Shown: piece after piece, positions 32,534 through 40,520 of the stretch
How positions within the stretch are numbered: position 1 is the stretch's first letter
How the letters are laid out: the number at the start of each line of letters is the position of its first letter
From: Streptomyces tibetensis
GTDB lineage: Bacteria; Actinomycetota; Actinomycetes; Streptomycetales; Streptomycetaceae
DNA: 64,000 bases
Direction: 5' to 3'
Assembly: GCF_007655005.1 (NCBI RefSeq)
Contig: NZ_SZVW01000025.1
Coordinates: 1-64,000 of the forward strand
Notes under the pieces: model-generated
What the model was told of the DNA's origin: nothing
The model's input: only the letters and a program-made list of their open reading frames with translations
Database searches by the model: none
Position numbers and translations under genes: made by a program

Positions 32534-34207
32534 TCAGGCGGTCTGCTTCGCCGCCGCGCGGCCCGCCGCCCGGCCCGAGAAGAGGCAGCCGCCGAGGAAG
32601 GTGCCCTCCAGGGCGTTGTAGCCGTGGACGCCGCCGCCGCCGAATCCGGCGACCTCGCCGGCCGCGTACAGTCCGTCGATCGGCTTGCCGTCGGTCCCGA
32701 GCGCCCGCGAGTCGAGGTCGGTCTGGATGCCGCCGAGGGTCTTGCGGGTGAGGACGTGCAGCTTGACGCCGATCAGCGGTCCGGCCGCCGGGTCGAGGAG
32801 GCGGTGCGGGGTGGCGACCCGGCCGAGGCGGTCGCCGATGTAGCGGCGGGCGTTGCGGATGCCCTGTACCTGCGCGTCCTTGGCGTAGGGGTTGGCGATC
32901 TGGAGGTCGCGGGCCTCGATCTGGCGCTTGATCACGGCCGCGTCGAGGAGCGGCTCGTCGGTGAGTTCGTTCATCTTCGCGACGAGCTGTTCGACGCTGC
33001 CCGCGGTCACGAAGTCGGCGCCCTTGCGCAGGAACGCGTCGACCGGGCCGGGCGCGCCCTTGCCGAGGATGCGTTCCTTGAGGAATCCGGCACGGTCCTT
33101 GGCGGTGATGTCGGGGTTCTGCTCGGAGCCCGACAGGGCGAACTCCTTCTCGATGATCTTCTGCGTGAGGATGAACCAGGAGTGGTCGTACCCGGCGATG
33201 TCCTCGGTGGTGCGCAGGTGCTTCAGGGTGCCGAGGGTGTCGTAGCCGGGCAGGTACGGTCCGGGCAGGCGGCGGCCGAGGGCGTCGAACCACATCGAGG
33301 ACGGGCCGGGCAGGATGCGGATGCCGTGGCCGGGCCAGATCGGGTCCCAGTTCTGCAGGCCCTCGGTGTAGTGCCACATGCGGTCGCGGTTGACCAGCCG
33401 GACGCCCGCCTCGGCGCTGATGTCGAGCATCCGCCCGTCGACGTAGGCGGGGACGCCGGTGACCATCTCGCGCGGCGGGGTGCCGAGGCGTTCCGGCCAG
33501 TAGCGGCGCACGATGTCGTGGTTCGCGCCGATGCCCCCGCTGGTGACGATGACGGCCTGGGCGGTCAGTTCGAACTCGCCGACCGCCTCGCGGCTGGAGG
33601 CGACGCCCCGGGGTGCGGGGTCCTCGGCCAGGACGGTGCCGCGCACGCCCCGGACGGTGCCGTCCTCGACGACGAGCGCGTCGACGCGGTGGCGGTGGTG
33701 GAAGGTGAGCAGTCCGTCGCGGGCGGCCTGCTTGGCGTACCGCACGAACGGTTCGACGACGCCGGTGCCGGTGCCCCAGGCGACGTGGAAGCGGGGCACG
33801 CTGTTGCCGTGCCCGTGCGCCGTGAGGTCGCCGCGTTCGGCCCAGCCGACGGTGGGCAGGAACGTGATGCCGTGCCCGTCGAGCCAGGACCGCTTCTCCC
33901 CCGCCGCGAACTCGACGTAGGCGCGGGCCCAGCGCACGGCCCAGGAGTCCTCGTCCTCCAGCCGGTCGAAGCCCGCGCTGCCCCGCCAGTCGCTCCAGGC
34001 GAGGTCGAAGGAGTCCTTGATGCCCAGGCGCCGCTGCTCCGGCGAGCCGACGAGGAACAGCCCGCCGAAGGACCAGAAGGCCTGACCGCCGAGGTTGCCC
34101 GCGTTCTCCTGGTCGACGAGGGCGACCCGCCGTCCCTTGCTGGTCAGTTCGTGCGCCGCGACCAGGCCGGCGAGACCCGCTCCGACGACGATGACATCGG
34201 CATCCAT
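32534..34207 (-). CDS. FAD-binding dehydrogenase (fumarate reductase/ketosteroid dehydrogenase superfamily)
   Basis: A 557-residue flavoprotein. The N terminus is a Rossmann FAD site (MDADVIVVGAGLAGLVAAHE) followed by NLGGQAFWSFGGLFLVGSP; the C terminus has the second FAD segment GLYAAGEVAGFGGGGVHGYN and ALEGTFLGGCLFSGRAAG. The centre resembles actinobacterial FAD-binding dehydrogenases related to 3-ketosteroid delta-1-dehydrogenase and fumarate reductase; the substrate is not predictable. The TetR gene on the same strand ends 18 bases upstream, so the two are probably cotranscribed from the operator region at 34903-34941 and the enzyme is controlled by that repressor. Confidence 0.87.
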   Translation of the reverse strand: MDADVIVVGAGLAGLVAAHELTSKGRRVALVDQENAGNLGGQAFWSFGGLFLVGSPEQRRLGIKDSFDLAWSDWRGSAGFDRLEDEDSWAVRWARAYVEFAAGEKRSWLDGHGITFLPTVGWAERGDLTAHGHGNSVPRFHVAWGTGTGVVEPFVRYAKQAARDGLLTFHHRHRVDALVVEDGTVRGVRGTVLAEDPAPRGVASSREAVGEFELTAQAVIVTSGGIGANHDIVRRYWPERLGTPPREMVTGVPAYVDGRMLDISAEAGVRLVNRDRMWHYTEGLQNWDPIWPGHGIRILPGPSSMWFDALGRRLPGPYLPGYDTLGTLKHLRTTEDIAGYDHSWFILTQKIIEKEFALSGSEQNPDITAKDRAGFLKERILGKGAPGPVDAFLRKGADFVTAGSVEQLVAKMNELTDEPLLDAAVIKRQIEARDLQIANPYAKDAQVQGIRNARRYIGDRLGRVATPHRLLDPAAGPLIGVKLHVLTRKTLGGIQTDLDSRALGTDGKPIDGLYAAGEVAGFGGGGVHGYNALEGTFLGGCLFSGRAAGRAAAKQTA

Positions 34208-34224
34208 GGCGACCGTTCCCTTCC

Positions 34225-34863
34225 TCAGTGCTTCGTGTGATCGGGGGTGCCGCTGCCGTCGGTCAGCAGGGCCGTGAGCAGTTGCTTCAGCCAGACGCGG
34301 GCGTGCTCCAGGTCCCGGTCCAGCAGCAGTTGGGTGGTGACGCCGTCGTACGCGGCGACGACGGCGTGGGCGGCGTCGTCGATGTCGACCAGCACGGCGG
34401 GCAGTGCGGTGTGCCCGCGGGCCCGGCCGAGCCGGCCGGCGATGGCCTGCCGCAGCCGCGCGCGGTGTTCGAGCAGGCTGTGCGCGACCTCCGGGTCGCG
34501 GGCGGCGTGTACGAGGAAGTCCGTCTTCACCAGGAGCCAGTCGCGGTCGAGGAGCAGCACGTCGGTGACGCGGTCCACGGCGGCGGGCACGTCGAGGTCG
34601 GGCCCGTCGAGGGCGAGGGCTCCGGAGACCTGCTCGGCGATCAGGTCGGCCCGCTCCTGGTAGAGGGCGAAGAACAGCTCGTCGAGGCTGGAGAAGTTGG
34701 AGTAGAAGGCGCCCCTGCTGTAGCCGGCGGCCTCGCAGACCTCCTCGATCGAGACGTGGCCGAATCCCTTGGCCGCGAACACGGAGAACGCCGCCCCGAG
34801 GAGGTTGGCGCGGGTGTGGACCCTGCGCCTGGTCACACGTCCGGTGGTTCCGTCGGCCGCCAT
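34225..34863 (-). CDS. TetR-family regulator of the flavin dehydrogenase operon
   Basis: A 212-residue TetR/AcrR repressor. HTH: RRRVHTRANLLGAAFSVFAA, GFGHVSIEEVCEAAGYSRGA and FYSNFSSLDELFFALY (about residues 11-68); the C-terminal ligand domain is typical. AAAGGAGG supports ATG 34863. It is the first gene of a two-gene unit with the dehydrogenase and lies beside two tandem palindromes that are its probable operators, implying autorepression and shared control of the divergent AlkB-like gene. Confidence 0.9.
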   Translation of the reverse strand: MAADGTTGRVTRRRVHTRANLLGAAFSVFAAKGFGHVSIEEVCEAAGYSRGAFYSNFSSLDELFFALYQERADLIAEQVSGALALDGPDLDVPAAVDRVTDVLLLDRDWLLVKTDFLVHAARDPEVAHSLLEHRARLRQAIAGRLGRARGHTALPAVLVDIDDAAHAVVAAYDGVTTQLLLDRDLEHARVWLKQLLTALLTDGSGTPDHTKH

Positions 34864-34902
34864 GCCCTGCCCTCCTTTCGACCCCTTCGATGGCTTCGGT
34901 CG

Positions 34903-34941
34903 TTCGATACATGACTGTATTGGATACACCAATGTATCGAA
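34903..34941. promoter_or_regulatory. Two tandem TetR operator palindromes
   Basis: ATACA-N4-TGTAT occurs twice, at 34907-34920 and 34924-34937, centre to centre 17 bp. The whole is framed by TTCGATACAT (34903-34912) and ATGTATCGAA (34932-34941), a perfect 10-bp inverted repeat. The AT-rich element lies in the 129-base divergent region between the TetR gene and the AlkB-like gene, where promoters must be. Two repressor dimers could bind side by side, as known for QacR-like regulators. Confidence 0.75.
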
Positions 34942-34992
34942 AGGCCGACCTCGCCATGGAACAGATTTTCGATTACGAGGTACGCTGGCGGC

Positions 34993-35616
34993 ATGCACCT
35001 CCAGGGCTCCCTCTTCGACCAGGCCGATGAGCTGCGGCTCGGCCCTCTGGACGGGATCAGCCGTACCGACCTCGGCTTCGGCGCCTGGCTCGACGTGCTT
35101 CCCGGGTGGCTCAGCGGCTCGGACGAACTGTTCGAACAGCTCGCGGCCGAAGTCCCGTGGCGGGCCGAGCGGCGCACGATGTACGACCACGTGGTCGACG
35201 TCCCGCGTCTGCTCGCGTTCTACGGCGTGGACGATCCGCTGCCGCACCCGGTGCTGGCCCGGGCGAGGGACGCGCTGAGCGCCCACTACGGCAAGGAGCT
35301 GGGCGAGCCGTTCACCACGGCCGGGCTCTGCTACTACCGCGACGGCCGGGACAGTGTGGCCTGGCACGGTGACCGGATCGGACGCGGTGCGCGCGAGGAC
35401 ACCATGGTCGCGATCCTGTCGGTGGGAGCACCCAGGGACCTGCTACTGCGCCCGGTGCGGGGCGGCCGCGACACCGTGCGCCGCCCACTGGGCCACGGCG
35501 ACCTCGTCGTGATGGGCGGTTCCTGCCAGCGCACCTGGGAGCACGCGATCCCCAAGAGCACCCGGGCCACGGGGCCGCGCATCAGCATCCAGTTCCGCCC
35601 GCACGGCGTGCGCTGA
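34993..35616 (+). CDS. AlkB-like 2-oxoglutarate/Fe(II) dioxygenase
   Basis: A 207-residue protein of the AlkB family that removes alkyl groups from nucleic acid bases by oxidation. Iron ligands are visible as WHGDRIG (His125, Asp127) and WEHAIPKS (His183 or 184), and the 2-oxoglutarate-binding arginines in GPRISIQFRPH. The N-terminal TGG-type nucleotide-recognition lid corresponds to the segment around MYDHVVDVPRLLAFYG. The ribosome site is weak (GAGG, 12 bases before ATG 34993). Its divergent position by the TetR operators suggests possible shared regulation. Confidence 0.88.
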   Translation: MHLQGSLFDQADELRLGPLDGISRTDLGFGAWLDVLPGWLSGSDELFEQLAAEVPWRAERRTMYDHVVDVPRLLAFYGVDDPLPHPVLARARDALSAHYGKELGEPFTTAGLCYYRDGRDSVAWHGDRIGRGAREDTMVAILSVGAPRDLLLRPVRGGRDTVRRPLGHGDLVVMGGSCQRTWEHAIPKSTRATGPRISIQFRPHGVR

Positions 35617-35741
35617 CGGCGGACCGAACAACCCCGCAGCACTCCCCCCTTGGGGCGGACCCGGCGATTCCGAACGCCACCGCGTCTGCTTTTCTTCTCC
35701 CGTCGGGCCGGTAGCGGAAACCACACAGGGGCAGGGCGATC

Positions 35742-36488
35742 ATGCGGGCGGACGTACAGCACGTCGCGGACGGCACCTACCTGGTGCACGGCTCCAGCAC
35801 CAACTGGGTGATCCTCAAGGAAGGGGACGCCGTCACGCTGGTCGACACCGGCTACCCCGGCGACCGGGAGCGGGTCCTAGCCTCGCTCGCGCAGGTGGGC
35901 AGCGCCCCGGAGGCGGTGGAGGCCGTGCTGATCACGCACGCGCACAACGACCACCTGGGATCCGCCGAGTACCTGAGCGCCACCCACGGCACCCCCGTGC
36001 TGCTGCACGAGGCCGAAGTGCCGCACGCACGCCGGGACTTCCTGCACCAGGTGACCATCGGGACGGTGCTGAGGAACGGCTGGCGGCCGGGAGTGCTGCC
36101 GTGGGCGGTGCACGCACTGCGCTCGGGCGGCACGGCAGACGTGCCCGTCACCGCTCCCCGTGCGTTTCCGACGGCCGGCGCCCTGGACCTGCCCGGGCGG
36201 CCGGTCCCGGTGCACACGCCGGGTCACACCGACGGGCACTGCGCCTACCACCTGCCCGGCACCGGTGCGCTGATCTCCGGGGACGCCCTGGTCAGCGGGC
36301 ACCCCACGGCACGCATCGAGGGGCCGCAGCTGCTGCCGGACATGTTCCACCACGAGCGGCCACGGGCCCTGGCCTCGCTGGACGTCCTGGCGGAGCTGGA
36401 GGGCGAGCTGCTGCTCCCCGGGCACGGGCCGGTCCACCGCGGGCCGGTGCGGGACGCCGCCCTCCGGGCCCGGGAACGGGCCCTCTAA
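35742..36488 (+). CDS. MBL-fold metallo-hydrolase
   Basis: A 248-residue metallo-beta-lactamase-fold hydrolase. Metal ligands: ITHAHNDHLGS (HxHxDH), TPGHTDGH, LISGDALVSG and the final LLLPGHGPVHRG. It most resembles glyoxalase II/quorum-lactonase-like members, so thioester, lactone or phosphodiester hydrolysis is possible. The start ATG 35742 follows a purine-rich GGGGCAGGG. It lies 125 bases after the AlkB-like gene and 41 before the DUF4032 gene. Confidence 0.87.
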   Translation: MRADVQHVADGTYLVHGSSTNWVILKEGDAVTLVDTGYPGDRERVLASLAQVGSAPEAVEAVLITHAHNDHLGSAEYLSATHGTPVLLHEAEVPHARRDFLHQVTIGTVLRNGWRPGVLPWAVHALRSGGTADVPVTAPRAFPTAGALDLPGRPVPVHTPGHTDGHCAYHLPGTGALISGDALVSGHPTARIEGPQLLPDMFHHERPRALASLDVLAELEGELLLPGHGPVHRGPVRDAALRARERAL

Positions 36489-36529
36489 TCTGATGTGACG
36501 ATCGGCGGCGAGACAAGGACACCCGGCCC

Positions 36530-37762
36530 ATGGCACTGCAGATCAGCGCGACCAACCCGGAGCATCCCGCGCTCCTGCTCGAACTGCCGTGGGACGTGCC
36601 TCTGGAGGAGTGGCCGGAGGAGTACCTGGTGCCGCTGCCGCGCGGCATCTCCCGGCACGTGGTGCGCTACTCCCGGGCCGGCGAGGAGGTGATCGCCGTC
36701 AAGGAGCTGGCGGAGCGCCCGGCGCTGCGCGAGTACGACATGCTGCGCGACCTGGACCGGCTCGGCATCCCGTCGGTGGACCCGCTGGCCGTGGTCACCG
36801 GCCGCACCGACGCGAGTGGTGCCCCGTTGGAGAGCGTCCTGGTCACTAGGCACCTGGGCGGCTCGATGCCGTACCGCTCGATGTTCGAGACGACCATGCG
36901 CCCGGCCACCATGCACCGGCTCATGGACGCGCTCGCCGTGCTGCTGGTGCGGCTGCACCTGGCCGGGTTCGCCTGGGGCGACTGCTCGCTGTCCAACACC
37001 CTCTTCCGGCGCGACGCGGGCGCCTACGCCGCGTACCTGGTGGACGCCGAGACCGGTGACCTGCATCCGCAGCTCAGCGCCGGGCAGCGGGACTACGACC
37101 TCGATCTCGCCCGGGTGAACATCAGCGGGGAGCTGCTGGACCTGGAGGCGTCCGGGGCGCTGCACCCGTCGGTGGACCCGATCGAGTTCGGCATGGAGAT
37201 CTGCGCCCGCTATAGCGGCCTGTGGGACGAGCTGACCCGGGCGTCCGTCTACCCGGCGGGCAAGTACCACTACATCGAACGCCGGATCCGCCGCCTGAAC
37301 GACCTCGGGTTCGACGTCGCCGAGATGCAGATCGAGCACGCCTCGAACGGCGACACGGTCAGCTTCGTGCCCAAGGTCGTCGACGCGGGCCACCACCAGC
37401 GGCAGTTGCTGCGTCTGACCGGTCTTGACACGGAGGAGAACCAGGCCCGTCGGCTGCTGAACGACCTGGAGAGCTGGATGGCGACCCAGGACGACTACGC
37501 GCCGGGTGATCCCCTGGGAGCCCGCCCCGAAGTCCTCGCCCACCGCTGGGTCCGCGAGGTCTTCCGGCCGACCGTGCGGGCCGTGCCCCTCGAACTGCGC
37601 GGCGCCATGGACCCGGCGGAGATCTACCACCAGCTCCTCGAACACCGCTGGTACATGTCCGAGCGGGCCCAGCACGACATCGGCCTCGACGCGGTGGTCG
37701 AGGACTACATCGAGAACATCCTGCCCAAGGCCAGAAAGACACTGCAGCCGACGGCGGAGTGA
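36530..37762 (+). CDS. DUF4032 protein with kinase-like fold
   Basis: A 410-residue cytoplasmic protein. The first half is kinase-like: YSRAGEEVIAVKELAERPAL (candidate lysine), a hinge region LVTRHLGGSMPYR, FAWGDCSLSNTLFRRDAG (catalytic-loop-like, with Asp and Asn) and YLVDAETGDLHPQL (metal Asp). The second half (about 230-405) is the DUF4032 domain ending HRWYMSERAQHDIGLDAVVE. Substrates are unknown; relatives are found throughout actinobacteria. Its end shares a hairpin with the convergent universal stress protein gene. Confidence 0.88.
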   Translation: MALQISATNPEHPALLLELPWDVPLEEWPEEYLVPLPRGISRHVVRYSRAGEEVIAVKELAERPALREYDMLRDLDRLGIPSVDPLAVVTGRTDASGAPLESVLVTRHLGGSMPYRSMFETTMRPATMHRLMDALAVLLVRLHLAGFAWGDCSLSNTLFRRDAGAYAAYLVDAETGDLHPQLSAGQRDYDLDLARVNISGELLDLEASGALHPSVDPIEFGMEICARYSGLWDELTRASVYPAGKYHYIERRIRRLNDLGFDVAEMQIEHASNGDTVSFVPKVVDAGHHQRQLLRLTGLDTEENQARRLLNDLESWMATQDDYAPGDPLGARPEVLAHRWVREVFRPTVRAVPLELRGAMDPAEIYHQLLEHRWYMSERAQHDIGLDAVVEDYIENILPKARKTLQPTAE

Positions 37763-37779
37763 GGGGCCGGGGGCCTCAC
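37759..37779. terminator. Small bidirectional hairpin over two stop codons
   Basis: GTGAGG (37759-37764) and CCTCAC (37774-37779) flank a GC-rich nine-base loop. The element covers the stop of the DUF4032 gene and that of the convergent universal stress gene, only 14 bases apart. Confidence 0.45.
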
Positions 37780-38657
37780 ACGGGCGGCACCACCGCCACC
37801 GGGCAGTCGGCGTGGTGCAGCATCCCGTGCGCCACCGAGCCGATGCGCGCCCCGACTGCCGTGCGGTGGGCCCGGCGGCCCACGACCATCAGCTGGGCCG
37901 TCCCGGCCACCGACAGCAGCACCTGACTCGCACTGCCCATCTCCACGTGCTCCTCGACCGGCACGTCGGGGAAGCGCTCCCGGAACGGCCGGACCGCGGC
38001 GGCCAGGCTCTTGCGCTCGTACGGCTCCAGGCCCCCGGCCTCGTCGAGGAGTTTCAGCGAGCCCGGGCTGTAGGCGAAGACGGGCGGCAGGCTCCAGGCC
38101 CGTACGACCCGCACGGTCGCCCCCCGCGCGGTGGCCGTCTCGAAGGCGAAGCGCAGCGCGTCGGCGCTGTCCTCCGGGTCGCCCTGCTGACCCACGACGA
38201 TCTCCCGCCCGGCGGCCTCGGACGAGGGCCGGTCGCCGGCCCGGACCAGCACCACGGGCCGGACGGCCTCGGCGATCACCTGCTGACCGATCGAGCCGAG
38301 CAGGAATCCGACGATGCGGCCGTACCCGCGCGAGCCGAGGACCAGCATCTCGGCGTCGGCCGCGGCGGCGACCAGGGTGTCGGCCACCGCACCCTCGATG
38401 ACATCGGTGGTCACCGCGAGATCCGGGTGCTGTTCGGTGACGGTCCCGACGGCCTCGCTCACCGCGCTGTGCACCCACTCGGCCTGGCTGTCCGCGTCCG
38501 TGGCGACCGCTGTCTCGATCAGCTCGGGCGTCTGGACCCGCCAGGCGTGCACCACGCGCAGCGGCCGGTCGCGCCGGACGGCCTCCCGCGCCGCCCAGGC
38601 GAGGGCCGCGAGGCTCTCCTGCGATCCGTCGACCCCTGCGGTGATCGGGCGTGTCAT
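37776..38657 (-). CDS. Universal stress protein with two Usp domains
   Basis: A 293-residue tandem UspA protein. Domain 1 (about 1-142) starts MTRPITAGVDGSQESLAALA and ends LVLGSRGYGRIVGFLLGSIG, the ATP-binding G-2X-G-9X-G(S/T) motif; domain 2 (about 152-293) ends MVVGRRAHRTAVGARIGSVA, a similar motif. Such proteins bind ATP and are induced in hypoxia, stationary phase or stress in actinobacteria (DosR regulon members in mycobacteria). GGGAGG supports ATG 38657. It is divergent from the redox two-component trio, sharing a 186-base upstream region. Confidence 0.92.
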   Translation of the reverse strand: MTRPITAGVDGSQESLAALAWAAREAVRRDRPLRVVHAWRVQTPELIETAVATDADSQAEWVHSAVSEAVGTVTEQHPDLAVTTDVIEGAVADTLVAAAADAEMLVLGSRGYGRIVGFLLGSIGQQVIAEAVRPVVLVRAGDRPSSEAAGREIVVGQQGDPEDSADALRFAFETATARGATVRVVRAWSLPPVFAYSPGSLKLLDEAGGLEPYERKSLAAAVRPFRERFPDVPVEEHVEMGSASQVLLSVAGTAQLMVVGRRAHRTAVGARIGSVAHGMLHHADCPVAVVPPV

Positions 38658-38843
38658 CCGGCTGCCTCCCTGGGAGTGGTCACTGTGCCGCCCAGTCTTC
38701 ACCACCGCAGCCGGTGCCCCGGGCCGTCGGAGCCGATCTCCGTATCGGAGCGCCGCGCGGCGATCGAACATACGATGGGCGGAGGTCGGCGCGGTGCCCC
38801 GGGGACGCCGTGCCGGGAGTCGACCGCCCGGTGTGGGGGACGT

Positions 38844-40520
38844 ATGGCACAGGCCGCCGATTCGGCGCGGACCGTCATCATGACCGTGGACGACGACCCG
38901 GGTGTCTCCCGGGCCGTGGCCCGGGACCTGAGGCGGCGGTACGGCGCGTCGTACCGGATCGTGCGGGCGGAGTCGGGCGCGTCCGCGCTGGACGCGCTGC
39001 GGGAGCTGAAACTGCGCGGTGATCTCGTGGCCGTGATCCTGGCCGACTACCGGATGCCGCAGATGAACGGCATCGAGTTCCTCGAACAGGCCCTCGACGT
39101 CTACCCGGGCGCGCGGCGCGTGCTGCTGACCGCGTACGCGGACACGAACGCCGCGATCGACGCGATCAACGTCGTCGACCTCGACCACTATCTGCTGAAG
39201 CCGTGGGACCCGCCCGAGGAGAAGCTGTACCCGGTCCTCGACGACCTGCTCCAGGCCTGGCGGACCAGCGACTTCCGGCCCGTGCCCAGCACCAAGGTCG
39301 TGGGCCACCGGTGGTCGTCGCGCTCTTCGGACGTGCGGGAGTTCCTGGCCCGCAACCAGGTGCCCTACCGCTGGTACTCCTCCGACGAGCCGGAGGGTCG
39401 GCGGCTGCTGGCCGCGGCCGGCGAGGACGGGCTGCGGCTGCCGGTGGTGATCACACCGGACGGGACACCGCTGGTCGAGCCGGAGGCCGTCGACCTCGCC
39501 GCCCGCGTCGGGCTGGCGACGACGCCGACGGCCGACTTCTACGACCTGGTCGTCATCGGCGGCGGCCCGGCGGGGCTCGGCGCGGCCGTCTACGGTGCCT
39601 CCGAGGGGTTGCGGACCGTGCTGGTGGAGCGGTCGGCGACCGGCGGGCAGGCGGGTCAGAGCTCGCGCATCGAGAACTACCTCGGCTTCCCCGACGGCGT
39701 GTCGGGGGCGCAGCTCACCGACCGGGCCCGGCGGCAGGCGGCGAAGTTCGGCGCCGAGATCCTCACCGCGCGCGAGGTGACGGCACTGGAGGTCAACGGC
39801 GCCGCCCGGGTTGTACGGTTCTCCGACGGCTCGGCGGTGGCGGCGCACAGCGTGATCCTGGCGACCGGGGTGTCCTACCGTCAGCTGGCGGCACCCGGGT
39901 GCGAGGAACTGACCGGTTGCGGGGTGTACTACGGGTCGGCCCTGACGGAGGCGCCCTCCTGCCAGGACCAGGACGTGTACATCGTCGGCGGCGCCAACTC
40001 CGCAGGACAGGCGGCGATGTACCTGTCCCGGGGCGCCAAGTCGGTGACGCTGCTGGTGCGCGGCGAGTCACTGACGGCGTCGATGTCGCACTACCTGATC
40101 CAGCAGATCGAGGAGTCGCCCAACATCCAGGTCCGGGCCCGCACGGTCGTCGAGTCCGCGCACGGCGACGGCCGGCTGGAGCGGCTGACCCTGCGGGACG
40201 TGGACAGCGGGCAGACCGAACAGGTCGACGCGCAGTGGGTGTTCGTGTTCATCGGCGCCGCCCCGCTGACCGACTGGCTGGACGGGACGGTGCTGCGGGA
40301 CGAGCGCGGGTTCATCCTGGCCGGGCCCGACCTGAGCGCCGACGGCCGGCCCCCGCAGGACTGGGAGCTGGACCGGCCGCCGTACCACCTGGAGACCAAT
40401 GTGCCCGGCGTGTTCGTGGCGGGCGACGCCCGCTCGGAGTCCGCGAAGCGGGTCGCGTCCGCCGTCGGAGAGGGAGCCATGGCCGTCATGCTCGTCCACC
40501 GGTATCTGGAGCAGTCGTGA
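38844..40520 (+). CDS. Receiver-thioredoxin reductase-like fusion flavoprotein
   Basis: A 558-residue fusion. Residues about 8-135 are a response regulator receiver domain with the acidic pocket VDDDP, phosphorylatable Asp68 (ILADYRMP) and conserved Lys119 (LLKPW). About 150-225 is a thioredoxin/glutaredoxin-like domain without a CxxC (VREFLARNQVPYRWYSSDEP). About 232-558 is a thioredoxin reductase-like domain with FAD motif LVVIGGGPAGLGAAVYGASE, GGQAGQSSRIENYLGFP, NAD(P) motif YIVGGANSAGQAA and the C-terminal FVAGDARSESAKR. The redox CxxC of true reductases is missing (TGCGVYYGSALTEA instead). GGGGGA precedes ATG 38844. The stop overlaps the kinase start as GTGA. Confidence 0.9.
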   Translation: MAQAADSARTVIMTVDDDPGVSRAVARDLRRRYGASYRIVRAESGASALDALRELKLRGDLVAVILADYRMPQMNGIEFLEQALDVYPGARRVLLTAYADTNAAIDAINVVDLDHYLLKPWDPPEEKLYPVLDDLLQAWRTSDFRPVPSTKVVGHRWSSRSSDVREFLARNQVPYRWYSSDEPEGRRLLAAAGEDGLRLPVVITPDGTPLVEPEAVDLAARVGLATTPTADFYDLVVIGGGPAGLGAAVYGASEGLRTVLVERSATGGQAGQSSRIENYLGFPDGVSGAQLTDRARRQAAKFGAEILTAREVTALEVNGAARVVRFSDGSAVAAHSVILATGVSYRQLAAPGCEELTGCGVYYGSALTEAPSCQDQDVYIVGGANSAGQAAMYLSRGAKSVTLLVRGESLTASMSHYLIQQIEESPNIQVRARTVVESAHGDGRLERLTLRDVDSGQTEQVDAQWVFVFIGAAPLTDWLDGTVLRDERGFILAGPDLSADGRPPQDWELDRPPYHLETNVPGVFVAGDARSESAKRVASAVGEGAMAVMLVHRYLEQS

